Assembly: GCF_037026685.1 (NCBI RefSeq)
Contig: NZ_JBANET010000010.1
Span: forward strand, 62,001-126,000
Direction: 5' to 3'
From: Orrella sp037026685
Lineage (GTDB): Bacteria > Pseudomonadota > Gammaproteobacteria > Burkholderiales > Burkholderiaceae_B
DNA: 64,000 bases
Shown: positions 40,607 through 49,130 of the stretch, piece after piece
How positions within the stretch are numbered: position 1 is the first letter of the stretch
Layout of the letters: each line of letters begins with the position of its first letter
Made by a program: the position numbers and the translations under genes
The notes under the pieces: generated by a model
Database searches by the model: none
Told to the model about the DNA's origin: nothing
The model's input: only the letters and a program-made list of their open reading frames with translations

Positions 40607-41247
40607 ACGCGGCACAGCCGCTCCGGCGCCCGACCGCCGCCGTGGTGTTGCAAAGCCTGCTCTGGCTTTGGCTGCTGGGTCTCAGTGTCTTCGCGATCCT
40701 GGGCCACCAGACGATGACCGATCAGGCCGACCAGCAGCAGCTCGATGTCCGGTTGCAGCGCCTCGAAGCCCAGGTGACCGGGCTGGCCGAGACCACGCGG
40801 GCCTTGCAGCAGCAGCCCGCAGCCGCCACCGCCGCAGGCCTGCAAGACGCTCGGCAGGCAATGGAGGCGCGCATCGTTCAAGCCGAACAGGCGCTGGGTG
40901 GCTATGCCACCGCCGAGGACGTTCAGGCGCTGCGTACCGAAGTCGAGCAGATCAAGGTGCGCCAAGCGACTGCGCGTGCAGCGGCGCCTACCCAGCGGCG
41001 CACCCCGAGCCAACCGGCCACCGCCAAGTCCGAACCGCCGCCGCTGCCATTTCGTGTCGTCGGCGCTGAGCTGCGCGCGGGTCAGCGCAGCGTGTCCGTC
41101 GCCCCGAGTGCCGGAGATTTCACGCCCGATCAGCTCCAGGTGCTGCTGCCGGGTGATGCGCTGGGTCCGTGGCGCCTGCAGGCGATCGAGGGCAATGCCG
41201 CGGTGTTCCAGGCCGACGACCAGACCCGTCGCGTGGCGATTCCTTGA
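40603..41247 (+). CDS. Membrane-anchored coiled-coil protein of the T4SS cluster
   Basis: 214 residues. One N-terminal membrane helix (VVLQSLLWLWLLGLSVFAILG) is followed by a heptad-rich coil (about 45-125). A C-terminal domain, PFRVVGAELRAGQRSVSVAP to DDQTRRVAIP, may be periplasmic. It always follows the PilL-type gene in this cluster. No assigned name that I can support; a structural or bridging role is inferred. Confidence 0.82.
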   Translation: MNAAQPLRRPTAAVVLQSLLWLWLLGLSVFAILGHQTMTDQADQQQLDVRLQRLEAQVTGLAETTRALQQQPAAATAAGLQDARQAMEARIVQAEQALGGYATAEDVQALRTEVEQIKVRQATARAAAPTQRRTPSQPATAKSEPPPLPFRVVGAELRAGQRSVSVAPSAGDFTPDQLQVLLPGDALGPWRLQAIEGNAAVFQADDQTRRVAIP

Positions 41248-41261
41248 CCGGAGCCCACCAC

Positions 41262-41987
41262 ATGAAGCCGTCGATCATCCTGTACGCGTTCCTGCTGGGC
41301 TCCATGCAGTTGCCCGCCTGGGCGCAGCAGCCCGCCACGACCCCCGCCCGCAATGCGCAGAGCCAGGAGCGCCCGCTGGCCGCCCGCATCCTGGACGACC
41401 GGGTGGCAGGCGAATGGGGCCTGCAACCGCAGGAATGGGCGCGCTATCGCGACTTGATGGATGGGCCGCTGGGCATCTACTCGCCAAATCTGGACCCGCT
41501 GTCCGCCCTGGGCATCGAGGCGCGCACCGACGAAGAACGGCGGCGCTACGCAGAGCTGCAGGTGCAAGTCGAAGCGCGCCGCGTGGAGAAGCTGCTCGCG
41601 TACCAGCGCGCCTACGACGAGGCCTGGCAGCGCCTGAACCCCGGCATGCAGCGGGTGAACCTGTCTGACGAGAGGCCAGGCGCCGCCGCTGCGCGGGGCA
41701 GCGGTCGCACGGCAGTGTTCATCAAGGACGGCTGCGCGGCTTGCGGGCAACTCGTCCAACGCCTGCAATCCTCGGGTGCCGAGTTCGACCTTTACATGGT
41801 CGGCAGCCGCCAGGACGATGCGCGCATCCGCGACTGGGCCAAGCGCGCCCAGATCGACCCGGCCCGGGTGCGCAGCGGCGGCATCACGCTCAACCACGAC
41901 GGCGGCCGCTGGCTGTCGCTGAGCCTGCCCGGCGATTTGCCTGCGGTTGTGCGCGAAGTGAACGGCCAATGGCAACGCCAGCCGTAA
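41262..41987 (+). CDS. TIGR03759-family integrating conjugative element protein
   Basis: 241 residues. Signal peptide (FLLGSMQLPAWA), then a family-typical helical segment (AGEWGLQPQEWARYRDLMDGPLG), and a C-terminal thioredoxin-like region with FIKDGCAACGQLVQRLQ (CxxC). It is likely periplasmic and redox-related within conjugation-apparatus assembly. ATG 41262 has GGAGC upstream. Overlaps the next gene by 19 bp. Confidence 0.9.
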   Translation: MKPSIILYAFLLGSMQLPAWAQQPATTPARNAQSQERPLAARILDDRVAGEWGLQPQEWARYRDLMDGPLGIYSPNLDPLSALGIEARTDEERRRYAELQVQVEARRVEKLLAYQRAYDEAWQRLNPGMQRVNLSDERPGAAAARGSGRTAVFIKDGCAACGQLVQRLQSSGAEFDLYMVGSRQDDARIRDWAKRAQIDPARVRSGGITLNHDGGRWLSLSLPGDLPAVVREVNGQWQRQP

Positions 41988-42559
41988 CGGCGCTGCTGCG
42001 CGCACTGGCGCTCACTGCGGGCCTGTTCGCCTGCGCCGCCCATGCCCAGGAGGTTCCGCCACCGGCCTACCAGCTTGCCGCACAGCGCGCGGGCATTCCC
42101 TCGACGGTGCTCTACGCCGTGGCCTTGCAGGAGAGCGGCATGCGACGCAATGGACGCATCGTCCCATGGCCGTGGACCCTGAATGTCGCCGGCCAGTCGC
42201 GGCGCTTCGCCACCCGTGCCGATGCCTGCGCCGGTTTGCAGCAGGCGATGCGATCTACGCCACCCACGCGCATCGACGCGGGCCTGGGCCAGATCAACCT
42301 GGGCTACCACCCGCACCGCTACACCCATGCCTGCGACTTGTTGGACCCGTACCGCAATCTCGCCAGCGCCGCCGAGATCCTCAAGGAGCAGTACACCCCC
42401 GGTGAAGACTGGCTGCTGGCCATGGGCCGCTACCACCGGCCCGCGGGCGGTGAGCCTGCCGCCCGCTATCGACGCAGCGTATCCCGACACCTCGCCCGCG
42501 TGCAGGGCACGCACTCAATCGCCACGGCGCGAGCCGTGCGTCAGGAGTCGACCCCATGA
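41969..42559 (+). CDS. Lytic transglycosylase of the transfer apparatus
   Basis: 196 residues with a signal peptide (ALTAGLFACAAHA). The SLT domain has the catalytic Glu in LYAVALQESGMRRNGR and the substrate groove motif GLGQINLGYHPHR. It opens peptidoglycan locally for T4SS assembly, equivalent to VirB1. ATG 41969 lies inside the preceding gene, and the stop overlaps the next start by 4 bp. Confidence 0.92.
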   Translation: MATPAVTALLRALALTAGLFACAAHAQEVPPPAYQLAAQRAGIPSTVLYAVALQESGMRRNGRIVPWPWTLNVAGQSRRFATRADACAGLQQAMRSTPPTRIDAGLGQINLGYHPHRYTHACDLLDPYRNLASAAEILKEQYTPGEDWLLAMGRYHRPAGGEPAARYRRSVSRHLARVQGTHSIATARAVRQESTP

Positions 42560-43095
42560 CGAAACCGCTCTGGACCCTGCGGGGCCTGCTCGCGCTGCTG
42601 GCGGCGCTGCCGTTGGTCGCGCATGCCGCCGAACCGCTGATCGTGGTCGAGGACCGCGGCGGCGCGTCGGCGCTGCCGTACTACGAAGCGCTTAACCTGC
42701 AGCCACGCGCCAACAGCGCGTTGCGGCCTCCCATTCCGACGCCGCAGATTCCCGCCACCCCCGCTGACGAGGCAGCGATGCTGCCGGTACGCAGCGCGAA
42801 GCTGATGCCCGGCTTCGTCGCGCGGCGCGTGATCGAGGCACCGGGCCTGCGGCCTTTCGTGGTCATCGGCGACGATGAGACCTCGCAAGCCTGGCTGCGC
42901 CGTCACGCGGCGTCGCTGCACGACCGCGGCGCGGTCGGCCTGGTGGTCAATGTCGAGACCGCGCAGGCTTTGGCGCGGTTGCGCGCACTGGCGCCTGGCG
43001 TGCCGATGGCCCCCGTGGCCGGCGATGATCTGGCCGAACGCCTGGGCCTGCGGCACTACCCGGCGCTGATCACGGCGACCGGCATCGAGCAATGA
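42556..43095 (+). CDS. TIGR03765/PFL_4695-family integrating conjugative element protein
   Basis: 179 residues, signal peptide ending AAHA|AEP. It shows the family's IVVEDRGGASALPYYEALNL, then RSAKLMPGFVARRVIEAPGLRPFVVIGDDETSQAWL and a final LRHYPALITATGIEQ. Periplasmic, restricted to ICEs, always before traD. Function unknown; the fold may be of the TIGR03757 redox type because of the RHYPALI ending. Confidence 0.88.
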   Translation: MTKPLWTLRGLLALLAALPLVAHAAEPLIVVEDRGGASALPYYEALNLQPRANSALRPPIPTPQIPATPADEAAMLPVRSAKLMPGFVARRVIEAPGLRPFVVIGDDETSQAWLRRHAASLHDRGAVGLVVNVETAQALARLRALAPGVPMAPVAGDDLAERLGLRHYPALITATGIEQ

Positions 43096-43099
43096 GGCC

Positions 43100-45289
43100 A
43101 TGTCGGGGAAACAGCCCGTCGAAGTCCTGTTGCGCCCAGCGGTGGAGCTATACACCGTCGCGGCATGTGCGGGCGCCGCGTTTCTGTCCCTGGTGGCCCC
43201 GTGGTCGCTCGCGCTGAGCCCAGCCATGGGCGTCGGTGCCGCACTGGCGTTCGGCGCCTATGGCGCGATCCGCTACCGCGATGCGCGGGTGATCCTGCGC
43301 TACCGCCGCAACATCCGGCGCCTGCCGCGCTACGTGATGACGAGCAGGGACGTGCCGGTCAGCCAGCAGCGCCTGTTCGTGGGGCGCGGTTTCCTGTGGG
43401 AACAGAAGCACACCCACAGGCTGATGCAGACGTACCGGCCGGAATTTCGCCGCTACGTCGAGCCAACACCGGCATACCGGCTGGCGCGACGCCTGGAGGA
43501 GCGGCTGGAGTTCGCACCGTTTCCACTGTCTCGCCTCGTACGGCTCACGGGCTGGGATGTGTCATTCAACCCCGTGCGGCCACTGCCACCGGTAGGCGGC
43601 CTGCCGCGATTGCACGGCATCGAACCCGACGAGGTCGACGTCAGCCTGCCACTGGGTGAGCGCGTCGGCCATTCGCTGGTGCTGGGCACCACGCGCGTGG
43701 GGAAGACGCGGCTGGCCGAGTTGTTCGTCACCCAGGACATCCGTCGCACGAATGCAGACGGTGAGCATGAGGTCGTGATCGTCATCGACCCCAAGGGCGA
43801 CGCGGATCTCTTGAAACGCATGTACGTCGAAGCCAAGCGAGCGGGTCGCGAGGGCGAGTTCTACGTCTTTCACCTCGGCTGGCCCGAGTTCTCTGCACGC
43901 TACAACGCGGTGGGGCGCTTCGGACGCATCAGTGAAGTCGCCACGCGCATTGCCGGGCAACTCTCCGGCGAGGGCAACAGTGCAGCGTTCCGCGAGTTCG
44001 CATGGCGCTTCGTCAACATCATTGCGCGCGCATTGGTGGAACTGGGGCAGCGCCCGGACTACATGCTGATCCAGCGGCACGTAATCAACATCGACGCGCT
44101 GTTCATGGAGTACGCCCAACACTACTTCGCCAAGACCGAGCCCAAGACCTGGGAGGTGATCGTCCAGATCGAGGCCAAGCTCAACGAGAAGAACATCCCA
44201 AGGAACATGATCGGGCGCGAGAAGCGTGTGGTGGCGCTGGAGCAATACCTCTCCCAGGCGCGCAACTACGACCCTGTGCTCGATGGCCTGCGCTCGGCGG
44301 TGCGCTACGACAAGACCTACTTCGACAAGATCGTTGCATCGCTGCTGCCGCTGCTGGAAAAGCTCACCAGCGGCAAGATCGCCCAACTCCTGGCGCCGAA
44401 TTACTCCGACCTGTCTGACGCGCGCCCGATCTTCGACTGGATGCAAGTCATCAGGAAGCGCGCCGTGGTCTATGTCGGCCTGGATGCGCTGTCGGATGCT
44501 GAAGTCGCCGCGGCGGTCGGCAACTCCATGTTCTCCGACCTGGTGTCGGTAGCCGGGCACATCTACAAGCACGGGATCGACGACGGCCTGCCGGGTGCCT
44601 CGGCTGGCACGCGCATTCCCATCAACGTCCATGCCGACGAGTTCAACGAACTGATGGGCGACGAGTTCATCCCCCTTATCAACAAGGGCGGCGGTGCCGG
44701 GCTGCAGGTGACCGCGTATACGCAGACGATCTCGGACATCGAGGCCCGCATCGGCAACCGCGCGAAGGCCGGCCAGGTGATCGGCAACTTCAACAACCTG
44801 TTCATGCTGCGGGTTCGGGAAACCGCCACCGCGGAATTGTTGACCCGTCAATTGCCCAAGGTGGAGGTCTATACCACCACCATCGTCTCCGGCGCGACCG
44901 ATGCCTCGGACATCCGCGGGACGACGGACTTCACCAGCAACACGCAAGACCGCATCAGCATGTCGAGCGTGCCGATGATCGAGCCATCCCACGTCGTCGG
45001 CCTGCCCAAAGGCCAATGCTTCGCGCTGCTGCAGGGTGGTCAGCTCTGGAAGGTCCGGATGCCACTGCCAGCGCCTGACCCCGATGAAGTGATGCCGGCG
45101 GACTTGCAGCAACTGGCTGGGTACATGCGTCAGAGCTACAGCGAGGCCACGCAATGGTGGGAGTTCACCAGTTCCCCAGCCTTGCAGGAGGCTGCCTTGC
45201 CCGACGACCTGCTGGATGACGCCGCTCCGGCCGAGCCTGACGCGGTGGCCACCGGCGCCGACGACAGCACCGGCGAGGCCGCACCATGA
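43100..45289 (+). CDS. traD: Type IV coupling protein TraD (TIGR03743/SXT-TraD-like)
   Basis: 729 residues. Two N-terminal membrane helices (about 15-60), then the FtsK/VirD4 ATPase with Walker A LGTTRVGKTRL (near residue 195) and Walker B VIVIDPKGD. A C-terminal acidic tail (from about 690) may contact the relaxase. It recruits TraI-bound DNA to the secretion channel and drives transport with ATP. Overlaps the next gene by 4 bp. Confidence 0.95.
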   Translation: MSGKQPVEVLLRPAVELYTVAACAGAAFLSLVAPWSLALSPAMGVGAALAFGAYGAIRYRDARVILRYRRNIRRLPRYVMTSRDVPVSQQRLFVGRGFLWEQKHTHRLMQTYRPEFRRYVEPTPAYRLARRLEERLEFAPFPLSRLVRLTGWDVSFNPVRPLPPVGGLPRLHGIEPDEVDVSLPLGERVGHSLVLGTTRVGKTRLAELFVTQDIRRTNADGEHEVVIVIDPKGDADLLKRMYVEAKRAGREGEFYVFHLGWPEFSARYNAVGRFGRISEVATRIAGQLSGEGNSAAFREFAWRFVNIIARALVELGQRPDYMLIQRHVINIDALFMEYAQHYFAKTEPKTWEVIVQIEAKLNEKNIPRNMIGREKRVVALEQYLSQARNYDPVLDGLRSAVRYDKTYFDKIVASLLPLLEKLTSGKIAQLLAPNYSDLSDARPIFDWMQVIRKRAVVYVGLDALSDAEVAAAVGNSMFSDLVSVAGHIYKHGIDDGLPGASAGTRIPINVHADEFNELMGDEFIPLINKGGGAGLQVTAYTQTISDIEARIGNRAKAGQVIGNFNNLFMLRVRETATAELLTRQLPKVEVYTTTIVSGATDASDIRGTTDFTSNTQDRISMSSVPMIEPSHVVGLPKGQCFALLQGGQLWKVRMPLPAPDPDEVMPADLQQLAGYMRQSYSEATQWWEFTSSPALQEAALPDDLLDDAAPAEPDAVATGADDSTGEAAP

Positions 45290-46035
45290 AGGATGCCGCC
45301 TCGACCGCGCAGCGGGAGCAGAACCAGCGCCAGGGGCTGATCGTCGGCACCATCACCTTGCCGTTCAGGCTGCTCGGGGTGCTGATCGGTTCGCTGCTGT
45401 TATCGATCGTGGTGGAGTGCGTCGGCATGCACCTGTTCTGGAAGGACCAGGGCTGGCGCCACTCCCAGCAGATGCTGCAGTACGAACTCGGGCACCTGTC
45501 GAACCACTTCACGCGCAGCGTGGTGGTGCAGGAGCCCGGGCGCACGGCGCACGAGCTGGTGGATACCGGGTACGGGTGGGTGTTCGTGCGCTCGGGGTTG
45601 CTGGAGCGCATGAGCCAGACCGCCGAGCGCGCCCGTGCGCCCAGCCGCGAGCCGACGCGCAACTTCCGCTATTACATCAGCCAGGCCTATGTCTGGGCCG
45701 AGAGCTACCTGATCGCCGCGGCCTTCACGACGCTCACGTTCCTCGTGCGCCTGCTGGTCCTGGTGCTCACGCTGCCGCTGATCCTCACTGCGGCATTCGT
45801 CGGCCTGATCGACGGCCTGGTGCGGCGGGACGTGCGGCGGTTCGGCGCGGGCCGGGAATCCGGCTTCATCTACCACCGCGCGAAAGCGAGCCTGATGCCG
45901 CTGGCCGTGCTGCCCTGGATCACCTACCTCGCGCTGCCGATCTCGGTGCATCCGCTGCTGATCCTGCTGCCCAGCGCAGCCTTGCTGGGACTGGCCGTGA
46001 GCCTGACCGCGGGCAGCTTCAAAAAGTACCTCTAG
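45286..46035 (+). CDS. TIGR03747-family ICE membrane protein
   Basis: 249 residues with about four membrane helices (FRLLGVLIGSLLLSIVVECVGMHLF, the pair AAAFTTLTFLVRLLVLVLTLPLILTAAFVGLI, and the last near 205-235). The family core is NFRYYISQAYVWAESYLIAAAF. It always follows traD in this cluster, so an inner-membrane partner of the coupling protein is inferred. A 98-bp gap with no feature follows. Confidence 0.9.
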   Translation: MKDAASTAQREQNQRQGLIVGTITLPFRLLGVLIGSLLLSIVVECVGMHLFWKDQGWRHSQQMLQYELGHLSNHFTRSVVVQEPGRTAHELVDTGYGWVFVRSGLLERMSQTAERARAPSREPTRNFRYYISQAYVWAESYLIAAAFTTLTFLVRLLVLVLTLPLILTAAFVGLIDGLVRRDVRRFGAGRESGFIYHRAKASLMPLAVLPWITYLALPISVHPLLILLPSAALLGLAVSLTAGSFKKYL

Positions 46036-46133
46036 GCCATCAATCCGGTCGCTTCCGGGTTCCTATTGTTTGCGGCCTGAAACAGCCCTGATCTCCACGA
46101 TCAACCCATTGCTGATCACACAGGAATGGCGCG

Positions 46134-46517
46134 ATGTTGGCTTCGATCTGGCTGCGCGCCGCGCATCGCGGCGTGCCCACTTTTCTCGTGACGGCCCTCG
46201 TGCTGGGCCGGTCCCCGATGGCCTTGGCCGAGTCCCCGGCGCAGCGCCAGGAGTTGGTCGCCGCGCTGCGCCAGCTCGACGCGCTGGAACGCACCGTCGC
46301 GGACAGCGCCGCGCATACCCCCATCACACCGGGCGAGCGCTACCACTTCGATTACCCGCGGCTCCAGGCTGACTTGGCGCGCGTGCGCGCCGGCATCCAA
46401 TTTCACCTGACGCCATCGCGCGCTCAACCGCGCGCCCCCTCCGAACTGGCCGGCGAATACCGCACCGAACGGGCGACCGAGCCGCTGCCGGCGACGACTG
46501 CGGAGGGCAAGCAATGA
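46134..46517 (+). CDS. RAQPRD-family conjugative protein (TIGR01690)
   Basis: 127 residues with a signal peptide (ALVLGRSPMALA) and the eponymous SRAQPRAPSELAGEY near the end; the final D of RAQPRD is replaced by A. HFDYPRLQADLARVRAGIQ is family-typical. Probably a periplasmic or pilus-associated subunit. Overlaps the next gene by 4 bp. Confidence 0.9.
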   Translation: MLASIWLRAAHRGVPTFLVTALVLGRSPMALAESPAQRQELVAALRQLDALERTVADSAAHTPITPGERYHFDYPRLQADLARVRAGIQFHLTPSRAQPRAPSELAGEYRTERATEPLPATTAEGKQ

Positions 46518-46747
46518 ACGGCGCCCAGGTCTCGGCATTTCAAGCCAACAGCGGTATCGCGCCTTCCGCGATGGCGACCGTTCTGGTCGGCGTCGTGTTC
46601 GCGGTCCTGCTCGTGTGGGGCGTCTGGGCCATCCGAACGGCCTACGTGGGGTGGTCCGAGAGCCGCCTCAACCAGCGCCAGTTCCTCGGCGTCTGCATCC
46701 GCTTCGTCGCGATGTACCTCGTCCTGAGTTTCTTCCTTCTGTCCTGA
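46514..46747 (+). CDS. TIGR03758-family small membrane protein
   Basis: 77 residues. Two membrane helices (ATVLVGVVFAVLLVWGVWAI and FVAMYLVLSFFLLS) flank a short loop with GWSESRLNQRQF. Size and place match PFL_4702-type proteins and suggest a pilin- or TrbC-like inner-membrane subunit. Confidence 0.9.
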   Translation: MNGAQVSAFQANSGIAPSAMATVLVGVVFAVLLVWGVWAIRTAYVGWSESRLNQRQFLGVCIRFVAMYLVLSFFLLS

Positions 46748-46763
46748 CCTGAAAGGCCCGACC

Positions 46764-47123
46764 ATGCACAACCGCAACCTCACTTCCCGTTTTGCCCAGC
46801 GCGCCGCCGTGGCCCTGGGCGCCGCCGCGCTGCCGGCGCTGTCGTTCGCGCAAGGTCTGCCGCAATTGGAGAACCCCACGCGCGGCACCGGCAACGGCAT
46901 CATGGAGACGATCCGCAACTACGGCTACGACATCATCATGCTCGTGGCCCTGCTGGTGGTGGCGTCGATGTTCATCGGCGTCTGCTACCACGCCTACGGG
47001 ACCTACGCGGAGATCCACACCGGCCGCAAGACGTGGGGCCAGTTCGGCCTCACGGTCGCTATCGGCGCCGTGCTGCTTGTGATCGGCATCTGGCTGCTCA
47101 CCGAAGCCACCGGCATCCTGTAA
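46764..47123 (+). CDS. TIGR03745-family membrane protein, possible pilin subunit
   Basis: 119 residues. Signal peptide ending PALSFAQG, then two membrane helices (DIIMLVALLVVASMFIGVCY and FGLTVAIGAVLLVIGIWLL) separated by a short loop. This is the VirB2/pilin-like layout. Family membership is clear by length and RNYGYDIIM. GAAAGG precedes ATG 46764. Confidence 0.9.
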   Translation: MHNRNLTSRFAQRAAVALGAAALPALSFAQGLPQLENPTRGTGNGIMETIRNYGYDIIMLVALLVVASMFIGVCYHAYGTYAEIHTGRKTWGQFGLTVAIGAVLLVIGIWLLTEATGIL

Positions 47124-47134
47124 GCGAGGCCGGT

Positions 47135-47533
47135 ATGTCCGAGCAGCAGCACGTCCGTGCGGACGGAACGGTCACCTTCCTTCCGCACCGGCTCAACCGC
47201 CATCCCGTTGTGGTGCGCGGCCTCACCGCTGACGAACTCTGGATTTGCTGCGGCCTGTCCGGTGCCGCCGGCCTGCTGGTCGGCGCGCCGCTGTCCTGGG
47301 TGTTCCGCACGATCGCGCTGGCGCCGACCTTCGTCGTCCTGGGCGTGGCGCTCGGCGTCTTCATCGGCGGCGGCATCCTGCGCCGCCTCAAGCGTGGGCG
47401 TCCCGACACCTGGCTGTATCGGCAACTGCAATGGCGCATCGCCACGCGCCATCCGCTGATGGCCGGCTGGGTGGGTGGCCATGTGCTGATCTCGCGCTCG
47501 GGCTTCTGGTCCACCCGCAGGAGCATGCGATGA
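47135..47533 (+). CDS. TIGR03750-family conjugative membrane protein (TraL/VirB3-like)
   Basis: 132 residues. It has VTFLPHRLNRHPVVVRGLTADELWI, two membrane helices, then GRPDTWLYRQLQWRI. The arrangement resembles TraL/VirB3, which works with the VirB4 ATPase. ATG 47135 follows GAGGC. A 4-bp overlap follows. Confidence 0.9.
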   Translation: MSEQQHVRADGTVTFLPHRLNRHPVVVRGLTADELWICCGLSGAAGLLVGAPLSWVFRTIALAPTFVVLGVALGVFIGGGILRRLKRGRPDTWLYRQLQWRIATRHPLMAGWVGGHVLISRSGFWSTRRSMR

Positions 47534-48222
47534 GCCGCTTCAAAAACGAGATCACCCACCTGCAGGCGCACATCAAGACCTTGCGGCTGGCCGCGGGCGC
47601 GCTGGTCGTCGTCGCCCTGGTCATGGGCGGCGGCTGGTGGAGCGCGCCGCGCGACCTGACCATCCACGTCCCGCCCGACCTGCGCTCTGGCAGTACCCGC
47701 AAGTGGTGGGAAGTGCCGCCCGAATCGGTCTATGCGTTCACGTTCTACGTGTTCCAGACGCTGAACCGCTGGCCAACCAATGGCGAGGAAGACTACTCGC
47801 GCAACCTCCACACGCTCTCGCCGTACCTCACCCCGTCCTGCCAGGCCTTCCTGCGGGCGGACTATGACTACCGCCGCTCCACGGGCGAGCTGCGTCAGCG
47901 CGTGCGCGGCATCTACGAGATTCCCGGCCGCGGCTATGGCGACGACCCCACGGCGCGCGTGCGCACCGTGTCCGATCGCGACTGGGTGGTGACGCTGGAC
48001 ATCACGGCGGACGAGTACTACGGCGCCGAGCAGGTCAAGCGCGCCCTGGTGCGCTATCCGATCAAGGTCACGCGGGTGGACGTCGATCCCGCCCGTAACC
48101 CGTTCGGCCTGGCGCTGGACTGCTACGACGGCGCGCCCCAGCGCATCAGTGCACCGGAGCCGACGCGCCCGGCGCCGAGTGGCCTGTCTCCGCAAGCGCC
48201 TCAAGGAGGAAACACCCCATGA
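47530..48222 (+). CDS. TIGR03746-family protein (VirB8/TraE-like)
   Basis: 230 residues. A single N-terminal membrane helix (AAGALVVVALVMGGGWW) and a periplasmic domain with VYAFTFYVFQTLNRWPTNGEEDY and DWVVTLDITADEYYG. The VirB8-type topology and place before the VirB9/10-like genes suggest the inner-membrane scaffold. The C-terminal Pro-rich tail is variable. Confidence 0.9.
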   Translation: MSRFKNEITHLQAHIKTLRLAAGALVVVALVMGGGWWSAPRDLTIHVPPDLRSGSTRKWWEVPPESVYAFTFYVFQTLNRWPTNGEEDYSRNLHTLSPYLTPSCQAFLRADYDYRRSTGELRQRVRGIYEIPGRGYGDDPTARVRTVSDRDWVVTLDITADEYYGAEQVKRALVRYPIKVTRVDVDPARNPFGLALDCYDGAPQRISAPEPTRPAPSGLSPQAPQGGNTP

Positions 48223-49130
48223 AGCACCCTGTACTCGCGCTGCTGGGGCTACTGGCCGTGGCCGCGGCACCCGTCGCCCATGCAGTGGAAATCCTGCGCT
48301 GGGAACGCATGCCACTGGCAGTGCCGCTGAAGGTCGGTCAGGAACGCATCGTGTTCATCGACCGCAACGTGCGCGTGGGCGTGCCCGCGGGCGTGGGCGA
48401 ACGCCTGCGCGTGCAGAGTGCGGGGGGCGCGGTGTACCTGCGCGCCAGCGAGCCGATCGAGCCCACGCGGTTGCAACTGCAGGACGCCGACACGGGCGCG
48501 CTGATCCTGCTGGACATCGCAGCCGAACCACCCAAGGACGGGGAAGCCGAGCTGGAGCCGGTGCGCATCGTCGAGGGTGACAGCGCACCGGGACGCTATG
48601 GCGAGCAGGCCGACAGTGCCGAGGCCCCGGCACGCGCCCAGGGCCAAGCAGGTGCGCGGACCGCGCGGCGCGAAACTCCGGTCCCTGTCGTGCTGACGCG
48701 CTTCGCCGCGCAGAACCTCTACGCACCGCTGCGCACCGTCGAGCCGCTTCCGGGCGTCATGCGGGTCAACCTGCCCCGCGACCTCGACCTGGACACACTG
48801 ATGCCAACGCTGCCCGTGCGCGCGGTCGCACTCGCGTCGTGGCGCCTGGAGGACCAGTGGGTCACTGCCGTGCGCCTAACCAACGGCAGCGGCGGCTGGA
48901 TCACGCTCGACCCGCGCGTGCTGCAAGGCGATTTCCTCACCGCCACCTTCCAGCACGAGGCGCTGGGCCCGCGCGGCACGCCCGAGGACACGACCGTCCT
49001 GTACCTGGTCACGCGCGGCCGCGGTCTCGCGCAGTCGCTGCTGCCGGCGATTCACCGCTTCGACCCGGCCGTGCATCTGCCGCAGCCGGACGGCGACGAG
49101 AACACCAAGGAGGCCCGCCATGCGCAGTAA
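48219..49130 (+). CDS. TIGR03749-family protein (TraK/VirB9-like)
   Basis: 303 residues with a signal peptide (LAVAAAPVAHA). It has the beta-rich VEILRWERMPLAVPLKVGQERIVFID start and a C-terminal domain with SWRLEDQWVTAVRLTN. The order, export and beta-content fit an outer-membrane core-complex subunit. Overlaps the next gene by 11 bp. Confidence 0.9.
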   Translation: MKHPVLALLGLLAVAAAPVAHAVEILRWERMPLAVPLKVGQERIVFIDRNVRVGVPAGVGERLRVQSAGGAVYLRASEPIEPTRLQLQDADTGALILLDIAAEPPKDGEAELEPVRIVEGDSAPGRYGEQADSAEAPARAQGQAGARTARRETPVPVVLTRFAAQNLYAPLRTVEPLPGVMRVNLPRDLDLDTLMPTLPVRAVALASWRLEDQWVTAVRLTNGSGGWITLDPRVLQGDFLTATFQHEALGPRGTPEDTTVLYLVTRGRGLAQSLLPAIHRFDPAVHLPQPDGDENTKEARHAQ